Shown here: positions 14,798 to 18,600 of the stretch, piece by piece
Numbering within the stretch: position 1 is the first letter of the stretch
Layout of the letters: every line of letters begins with the position of its first letter
DNA from: JALOAP01 sp964632355
Lineage (GTDB): Bacteria > Chloroflexota > Dehalococcoidia > Tepidiformales > Tepidiformaceae
NCBI GenBank assembly: GCA_964632355.1
Contig: CAZWBW010000056.1
Coordinates: 1 to 18,600, forward strand
DNA length: 18,600 nt
Direction: 5' to 3'
The notes under the pieces: generated by a model
Told to the model about the DNA's origin: nothing
Databases searched by the model: none
What the model saw: the letters and a program-made list of their open reading frames with translations, nothing else
Program-made: the position numbers and the translations under genes

Positions 14798-15014
14798 CGC
14801 GTTCCCGCGAAAGGCTGCGGATGAATCCAGCCGCAAGCTTGATTCGCGGATGGCGGTTCAGGAACAAGACTATAGCAGAGGCCCGATAATCGCCCGACTG
14901 CGATGGAGATCGCCACCGCCCCGGCCCGGGCGGGACCTCCGTCCAAAGTCGGAGGACAGGTGGTACCCATTGCGGGATAAGAATTGGCTCACCCCGGGAG
15001 TACAACGAGGTGGT

Positions 15015-15020
15015 GGAGGA
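15015..15020 (+). promoter_or_regulatory. Shine-Dalgarno fixing a TTG start
   Basis: GGAGGA ends 6 nt before TTG 15027, where the receiver fold begins (next residues IRLMLVDDE). It is the reason for preferring TTG over the ATG at 14850. Confidence 0.75.
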
Positions 15021-15026
15021 GTTGCA

Positions 15027-15404
15027 TTGATCCGCTTGATGCTGGTGGACGATGAGGCGGCGGTACGGAGGGGGTTGCGGATGCAACTCGAACTCGAACC
15101 AGATGTACAGGTGGTGGGCGAAGCAGCCGATGGCGCAGCAGCCGTCGAACTCGCTTCCCGGCTCGCTCCCGATGTGATCCTCATGGACATTCGGATGCGC
15201 GGCATGGATGGCATCGCCGCCGTTGAGCGCCTCCGCCAGGTGGCTCCGCGTATCCCGGTCATCATGCTCACCCTGCACGACGACGAGCGAACTCGCGACC
15301 AGGCCACGAATGCCGGCGCGTGGGCGTTCGTCAGCAAGTGCGAATCGAGCAGCCGGCTGCTCCAGGTGATCCGGGAGGCTGCCGCACAGGGCACCCTCTG
15401 CTAA
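15027..15404 (+). CDS. Stand-alone receiver-domain protein (CheY-like)
   Basis: A 125-residue protein that is only a receiver domain, with D8-D9, phospho-acceptor D54 in VILMDIRM, T82 in IMLTLHDD and K104 in FVSK, so phosphotransfer chemistry should be intact. It resembles the receiver half of the NarL-type regulator encoded divergently next door, but ends right after the last receiver helix with no output domain. The three frames downstream of the stop show no decayed LuxR helix-turn-helix. It may act as a phosphate sink, a relay or a protein-binding switch for the neighbouring kinase; this is inference. The start is TTG 15027 with a strong GGAGGA. Confidence 0.85.
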   Translation: MIRLMLVDDEAAVRRGLRMQLELEPDVQVVGEAADGAAAVELASRLAPDVILMDIRMRGMDGIAAVERLRQVAPRIPVIMLTLHDDERTRDQATNAGAWAFVSKCESSSRLLQVIREAAAQGTLC

Positions 15405-15454
15405 CGTTCTCGCTTCCCCGAACCGAACACTGCATTGCGCCGCTACGGTCTGGG

Positions 15455-15487
15455 CAGTCCCGAAGCTTGATTGCGCGTTAGGGACTG
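15455..15487. promoter_or_regulatory. Inverted repeat between receiver gene and yihY-like gene
   Basis: CAGTCCC (15455-15461) and GGGACTG (15481-15487) form a perfect 7-bp inverted repeat around a 19-nt spacer. There is no T-run after it, so an operator-like dyad is as likely as a weak terminator. The rest of 15405-15566 shows no gene and no clear promoter. Confidence 0.35.
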
Positions 15488-15566
15488 TTACCGCAGGCAG
15501 GCCTGTTGTTATCACGCAAGTAATCCCCCGCAACCTACGCTCACATGACGGCTCGTGCCGTAAGTC

Positions 15567-15573
15567 GAGGGAG
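15567..15573 (+). promoter_or_regulatory. Shine-Dalgarno deciding the yihY-like start
   Basis: GAGGGAG, 7 nt before ATG 15581. The in-frame ATG at 15545 has no comparable site upstream, so the shorter form is preferred. Confidence 0.7.
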
Positions 15574-15580
15574 TGTGGGC

Positions 15581-16726
15581 ATGCGCGTGGGCAACCTGGA
15601 CGTCATCGAGTTCGGCAAGGACGTCTACCGCGAGTTTAAGGATGACGATGTCACCGGGATCGCGGCGGAGCTGACGTACCGGTTTTTCCTCGCGATCTTC
15701 CCCTTCATCATCTTCCTCACCGCGCTCGGCGGTTTCCTCGCGAACGCGCTCGATATTTCGAACCCCGCGAAGGAGTTCGTCGACCTCTTCGGCGATCGGC
15801 TGCCGGACGACGCGGCCAGCGTGATCGAGCGGCAGGTCAACGAAGTCGTCAACAGCAGGAACGGCGCGCTCCTCTCCTTCGGCATTGTCGGAACCGTCTG
15901 GGCGGCCACGGGCGGTGCTTCGGCGCTGATCAAGGGGCTGAACCGCGTCTACGACGTTCCCGAAACGCGGCCCTTCTGGCATCAGAAGCTGCTGGCGTTC
16001 GGGCTGATGCTTTTGGCCACGCTGGCAATTCTCATCGCCATCTCGGCGTTCTTCGCGACGCAGGTGTACGGCAGCGACATCGCCGACGAACTCGGCATGG
16101 CCGCCGCGTTCGAGTTTCTCATGCGCTGGGCAACCATCCCGGTGATGGCGCTCATCCTTATCGCGGGAATGGCCTTCGTGTACTGGGCGGCGCCGAACGC
16201 AGGCCTGCCCTTCCGCTGGGTGAGCCCCGGCGCGGTGTTTTTCGTGGTCGGGTGGCTGCTGGCCACCGTCGGGCTGAGTTTCTATGTGGCGAACTTCGGT
16301 TCGTACAACGCTACCTACGGCGCGCTCGGCGGCGTGGTGGTGCTGCTGCTCTGGTTCTACGTCACGAACATCATCCTGCTGCTCGGCGCCGAGATAAACG
16401 CGGTGCTCGACGAGCAGCTCATTGGCCCGGCGCTGGAAGAGCGCCGCCACAAGGCGGCCGAGGCTGCTGCCGCCAAGGCCAGGGAGCAGCCTCGAACTCC
16501 GGAAGCCGCGGCGGCCGGGGCGCGGGGACCGGCGATGGCGCCACAGCCCGCCGCCGCTCTCGCCCCGGCAACTGCGGGCGGGAGCGGGGCCCATCGCGTT
16601 CAGCGAGCGCCCGAAGCATCGCCGCAGCAGGAGCGGGCGCCCGCACGGGGGGTGGCGGGCTCGCTGTTGGCTCTCACCGGTGTCGCGCTGGCGGCGCTGG
16701 TGATGCGCCGGTACGCGCGCCCATGA
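15581..16726 (+). CDS. YihY/BrkB-family inner-membrane protein
   Basis: A 381-residue integral membrane protein of the YihY/virulence factor BrkB family (once misnamed ribonuclease BN). About six hydrophobic segments are visible, near residues 34-55, 96-116, 135-155, 176-198, 208-231 and 240-263. Family landmarks include the N-terminal DVTGIAAELTYRFFLAIFPF stretch, GTVWAATGGASALIKGLNRVYDV, and NFGSYNATYGALGGVVVLLLW with LGAEINAVLDE at the end of the core. The molecular role of the family is not settled; transport or envelope functions are proposed. Beyond the core comes an Ala/Pro-rich tail (about 270-355), then a short extra hydrophobic segment near residues 360-375 ending in RRYARP, which could be a seventh membrane helix. 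It is followed by the stress-type membrane cluster on the same strand. Confidence 0.92.
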   Translation: MRVGNLDVIEFGKDVYREFKDDDVTGIAAELTYRFFLAIFPFIIFLTALGGFLANALDISNPAKEFVDLFGDRLPDDAASVIERQVNEVVNSRNGALLSFGIVGTVWAATGGASALIKGLNRVYDVPETRPFWHQKLLAFGLMLLATLAILIAISAFFATQVYGSDIADELGMAAAFEFLMRWATIPVMALILIAGMAFVYWAAPNAGLPFRWVSPGAVFFVVGWLLATVGLSFYVANFGSYNATYGALGGVVVLLLWFYVTNIILLLGAEINAVLDEQLIGPALEERRHKAAEAAAAKAREQPRTPEAAAAGARGPAMAPQPAAALAPATAGGSGAHRVQRAPEASPQQERAPARGVAGSLLALTGVALAALVMRRYARP

Positions 16727-16809
16727 GCAGGCTTACCGCTGCGGACCTCGCAGCTTGAGCAACCCTGTGGCCGGGTGGCCACCAGCAACACTCTGAAGGG
16801 AGTCACACC

Positions 16810-17259
16810 ATGCAGAGGGACTACTACGAGCCGATGGAGCCCCAGCCCATCAACGAGGAAGGCGAGGTCCCACACGGCCAGACAGGGACGAGCATGCCCG
16901 ACTCGTCCGCGAGCCAGGAAAGCGGCCAGGCCCAGGAGATGGCGAGCCAGGCGCAGGAGAAGGCCAGCAACGTCGCCACCATGGCTCGCGAGCGCACCGA
17001 ACAGGGCCGCGAAAAGGCGTCCGAGGGCTTGCACAGCGCCGCCGAGCAGCTTCGCCAGCGCGGCGAACAGCGTGGTGGCAAGCAGGGCGAGATGGCCGCG
17101 AAGCTCGCGGATCAGCTCGAGCGGACGTCGTCGTACCTGCGGGAGCACGATACCCAGCAGCTCTGGGACGACGTCGAGCGGTTCGTGAAGGAGAACCCGA
17201 TGCAGGCCGCCGCGGGTGCGCTCTTCGCCGGGTTCGTCCTCGGCCGGATCCTGCGGTAG
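16810..17259 (+). CDS. DUF883/ElaB-like coiled-coil membrane-anchored protein
   Basis: A 149-residue protein with a disordered acidic N-terminus (1-40), a long Ala/Gln/Glu/Arg-rich amphipathic helix or coiled coil (about 40-110, repeated QAQE and REKA-type units, LEA-like), then a C-terminal hydrophobic anchor from about 131 to 147 after the segment DVERFVKENP and ending GRILR. This tail resembles the DUF883 (YqjD/ElaB) proteins, which tether to the inner membrane and in E. coli associate with ribosomes in stationary phase. Sequence similarity elsewhere is low-complexity, so the family call is tentative. AAGGGAG lies 7 nt before the ATG. The 83-bp gap from the yihY-like gene contains a small TGGCC/GGCCA hairpin. 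Confidence 0.75.
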   Translation: MQRDYYEPMEPQPINEEGEVPHGQTGTSMPDSSASQESGQAQEMASQAQEKASNVATMARERTEQGREKASEGLHSAAEQLRQRGEQRGGKQGEMAAKLADQLERTSSYLREHDTQQLWDDVERFVKENPMQAAAGALFAGFVLGRILR

Positions 17260-17265
17260 CCGGCC

Positions 17266-17733
17266 ATGTCGCACGCTGCAGAACAACCGGGCCTGGGCGA
17301 TCAGTTTCGCCGGGGGCGGGACGAGGCGCGCGCCCTGGGCGAGGAGTTTGCGGCCATCGCCGAGGACATGCGGCAGCTCGCCCGCATGGAGGTCGAACTG
17401 GCGAAGGCCGAAGTGCGCGAGCAGATCCAGCTCGCGACGCGCGCGGCCATCTATGGGGGTATCGCCGCCGTTCTCGCGCTGATGACGCTCGGGTTCCTCC
17501 TCCTCGCGCTGCGCGACCTGCTCGATCTCTGGATGCCGGCGTGGGCGGCGTCGCTCATCACCGCCGGCGTGGCGCTGGTCATCGCCGCGATCGTCGGGTG
17601 GCTCGCCTACAACCGCGTGAAACAGATCACCGTCGTCCCGAAGAAGACGATGAGCTCCGTAAAGGAGGACGTCCAGTGGGCAAAGGATCAACTCAGATCC
17701 AGCGCGACATTGAGCGCAAACGGTACACACTGA
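17266..17733 (+). CDS. Holin-X-like (superfamily III) two-TM membrane protein
   Basis: A 155-residue protein of the type annotated phage holin family / Actinobacterial Holin-X (Phage_holin_3_6, DUF1469). It has an N-terminal cytosolic amphipathic helix (about 10-58, with MEVELAKAEVREQ typical of the family), TM1 at 61-83, TM2 at 93-115 and a short charged C-terminus. Despite the name, such genes are usually chromosomal and occur with DUF883 and DUF3618 genes; no phage genes are near. It begins 6 nt after the previous stop, and its last 58 bp overlap the next gene in another frame, so the three genes are almost certainly co-transcribed. Confidence 0.82.
   Translation: MSHAAEQPGLGDQFRRGRDEARALGEEFAAIAEDMRQLARMEVELAKAEVREQIQLATRAAIYGGIAAVLALMTLGFLLLALRDLLDLWMPAWAASLITAGVALVIAAIVGWLAYNRVKQITVVPKKTMSSVKEDVQWAKDQLRSSATLSANGTH
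17661..17668 (+). promoter_or_regulatory. Shine-Dalgarno for the overlapping DUF3618 gene
   Basis: AAAGGAGG, a near-perfect ribosome site located inside the coding sequence of the holin-X-like gene, 7 nt before GTG 17676. It decides the start of the downstream gene and shows that the overlap is real. Confidence 0.85.
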
Positions 17734-18431
17734 GCCAGCGCATCGAGGAGCTCGATCGGCGCATCCGCGAGGATCTCGACAAGACGCGCAGCGAAGCACA
17801 GAGCCGCATCCAGTCGGTCGGCGACCGTGCGAAGGGGCGCGCCAAAGGGCCCGCCGAGAAGGCAAAGGACCGCGCCGCCGGCATTCGTGAGCAGGCAGGT
17901 TCGCTGAACGAACGCATCGGAGAGTCGCCGGTGGGCCAGCACCCGAACCTGCTGCTCGCCGGCTCCTTCGCGGCCGGGGTTGCGCTCGGCATGGCGACCG
18001 GCGGCGGTGGCGACGACCGTTACGAAGAAGAGCGGGAGGAGCCGCCGGCATGGTTCCGTGAGTACGCCGCACTTCGCCAGGAGTCGTTCGCGCCACAGCG
18101 GCCCGGCCGGCTCGATCGCAGCATCGACAGCGTTGTCTCGGGCATCCGCGGCGAACTCCTGGCGCTCCTCCGCGACTTCATCGACCGGGCGATGGACAAG
18201 CGCAGCGAAGCCTCCGAAGACGGGTCCGGCGGCATCCCCACGTTCGTTCGCAGCGCATGGGACAACATCTCGTCGCGCATCGAACCCGACCGCCCACCGC
18301 GGCCCGTGGGCGCCCGGTCTGCATCGAAGTCCGAGGCGCACGTCGAGATGCGCGAACGTGACCTTCCGCAGGACCGTCCGCTCAGCGACCTCGAGGAGCG
18401 AACGGCGGAGGACATGGGCGTCGAACGGTAA
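17676..18431 (+). CDS. DUF3618-domain membrane-associated protein
   Basis: A 251-residue protein. Residues 6-45 (TQIQRDIERKRYTLSQRIEE and onward) match the DUF3618 pattern of a paired amphipathic helix. A Lys/Ala/Arg-rich stretch (50-75) follows, then a short hydrophobic segment NLLLAGSFAAGVALGMATGG (91-110) that can span the membrane once, then a soluble C-terminal region with a helical part (about 145-175) and an acidic, probably disordered end. The function is unknown; the family is found with holin-X and DUF883 genes in envelope or stress loci. Start GTG 17676 is set by AAAGGAGG; the longer open frame back to 17541 is inside the neighbour. It overlaps that neighbour by 58 bp and ends the operon before a terminator. 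Confidence 0.82.
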   Translation: MGKGSTQIQRDIERKRYTLSQRIEELDRRIREDLDKTRSEAQSRIQSVGDRAKGRAKGPAEKAKDRAAGIREQAGSLNERIGESPVGQHPNLLLAGSFAAGVALGMATGGGGDDRYEEEREEPPAWFREYAALRQESFAPQRPGRLDRSIDSVVSGIRGELLALLRDFIDRAMDKRSEASEDGSGGIPTFVRSAWDNISSRIEPDRPPRPVGARSASKSEAHVEMRERDLPQDRPLSDLEERTAEDMGVER

Positions 18432-18454
18432 TGCAGCGTGCCCGGCCACGTGGA

Positions 18455-18492
18455 AGGGCCGCCCCTGCGAGGGAGCGGTCCTTTCGCGTTTT
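18455..18492 (+). terminator. Intrinsic terminator after the stress-membrane operon
   Basis: AGGGCCGCCCC (18455-18465) pairs with GGGAGCGGTCCT (18471-18482) across a 5-nt loop, with one G-U pair and one mismatch. It is followed by TTT and, 3 nt later, TTTT. It lies 24 bp after the DUF3618 stop, as expected for a Rho-independent terminator. Confidence 0.65.
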
Positions 18493-18543
18493 CGAGACCG
18501 TGGTCACGTTGATTGCAGCCTCGGGACCGGGCGCTGGACGCCG

Positions 18544-18591
18544 GGTGACGCGCGGAGGAAGCTAGACGTAGCGGCCGCCCGTCGCGTCACC
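18544..18591. repeat. Strong inverted repeat at the window edge
   Basis: GGTGACGCG (18544-18552) and CGCGTCACC (18583-18591) form a perfect 9-bp inverted repeat enclosing 30 nt. No T-tract is seen before the window ends. It may be an RNA hairpin or a binding site of the next locus; the role is unknown. Otherwise 18493-18600 shows no gene. Confidence 0.5.
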
Positions 18592-18600
18592 GGTTCGAGC

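Larger units (their letters stand above)
14774..15026. promoter_or_regulatory. Divergent intergenic region between two receiver genes
   Basis: This 253-bp gap separates two genes transcribed away from each other, so promoters for both must lie here or further inside. An AT-rich hexamer ACTATA at 14869-14874 reads TATAGT on the minus strand and could be a -10 element for the regulator-kinase operon, but I see no convincing -35 partner. An imperfect dyad (GGCTG...CAGCC) lies around 14813-14832. No gene is apparent; an in-frame upstream extension of the plus-strand receiver exists but lacks a ribosome site. Confidence 0.45.

Noticed and set aside
9047..14824. Plus-strand frames of 1056 and 851 residues opposite the kinase and regulator
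   Set aside because: They mirror the kinase codons and contain no domain. The first starts inside the duplicated repeat.
17266..17733. Prophage holin
   Set aside because: The family name is historical. No lysin, structural or integrase genes are near, and the neighbours are chromosomal membrane genes.
18520..18600. Partial tRNA at the window end (GGTTCGAGC)
   Set aside because: The T-arm-like bases are suggestive, but no anticodon stem or acceptor fits upstream at the right distances, and the 9-bp dyad is incompatible with a cloverleaf.

Overview
The window is a high-GC bacterial chromosome segment, about two-thirds G+C by eye, with densely packed genes. Gene content and style (a very large multi-GAF NarL-type kinase, a DUF3618/holin-X membrane cluster, TTG and GTG starts, degenerate 7-bp repeats between genes) lean toward Chloroflexota. 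This assignment is an inference from style, and a high-GC actinobacterium is not excluded. No phage, transposase, CRISPR array, rRNA or convincing tRNA is visible.

Region 1 (1-1524): a YhbW-like luciferase-family flavin monooxygenase gene (278-1276), flanked on both sides by degenerate heptanucleotide repeats, followed by a possible 25-codon upstream ORF that overlaps the start of menF.

Region 2 (1525-8842): a complete, tightly coupled menaquinone operon, menF-menD-menH-menB-menC-menE. Most junctions overlap by 1-4 nt or are a few nt apart. Together the six enzymes convert chorismate to 1,4-dihydroxy-2-naphthoyl-CoA: isochorismate, SEPHCHC, SHCHC, o-succinylbenzoate (OSB), OSB-CoA, DHNA-CoA. 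The thioesterase, menA and menG are not in the window. The order is the same as in the E. coli men locus. menE carries an in-frame block of the intergenic heptad repeat just before its ATP-binding loop.

Region 3 (8761-9154): a 197-bp imperfect tandem duplication that spans the 3' end of menE, the repeat-filled intergenic region and the 3' end of the convergent kinase gene. It leaves a spare 27-codon copy of the MenE C-terminus.

Region 4 (9137-15404): a two-component system on the minus strand. A NarL/LuxR response regulator is followed by a 1649-residue membrane histidine kinase (TM, Cache-like sensor, TM, HAMP, PAS, five GAF domains, HisKA_3, HATPase). A stand-alone receiver protein is encoded divergently across a 253-bp regulatory gap.

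Region 5 (15581-18600): a YihY/BrkB membrane protein, then a three-gene envelope or stress cluster (a DUF883/ElaB-like coiled-coil tail-anchored protein, a holin-X-like two-TM protein and a DUF3618 protein whose start overlaps the preceding gene), closed by a plausible intrinsic terminator. The window ends in a strong inverted repeat of unknown role.

The most unusual signal is the family of degenerate 7-bp repeats. It fills several intergenic regions, abuts or forms gene ends, and occurs once inside a coding sequence (menE) in a form that keeps the frame open.
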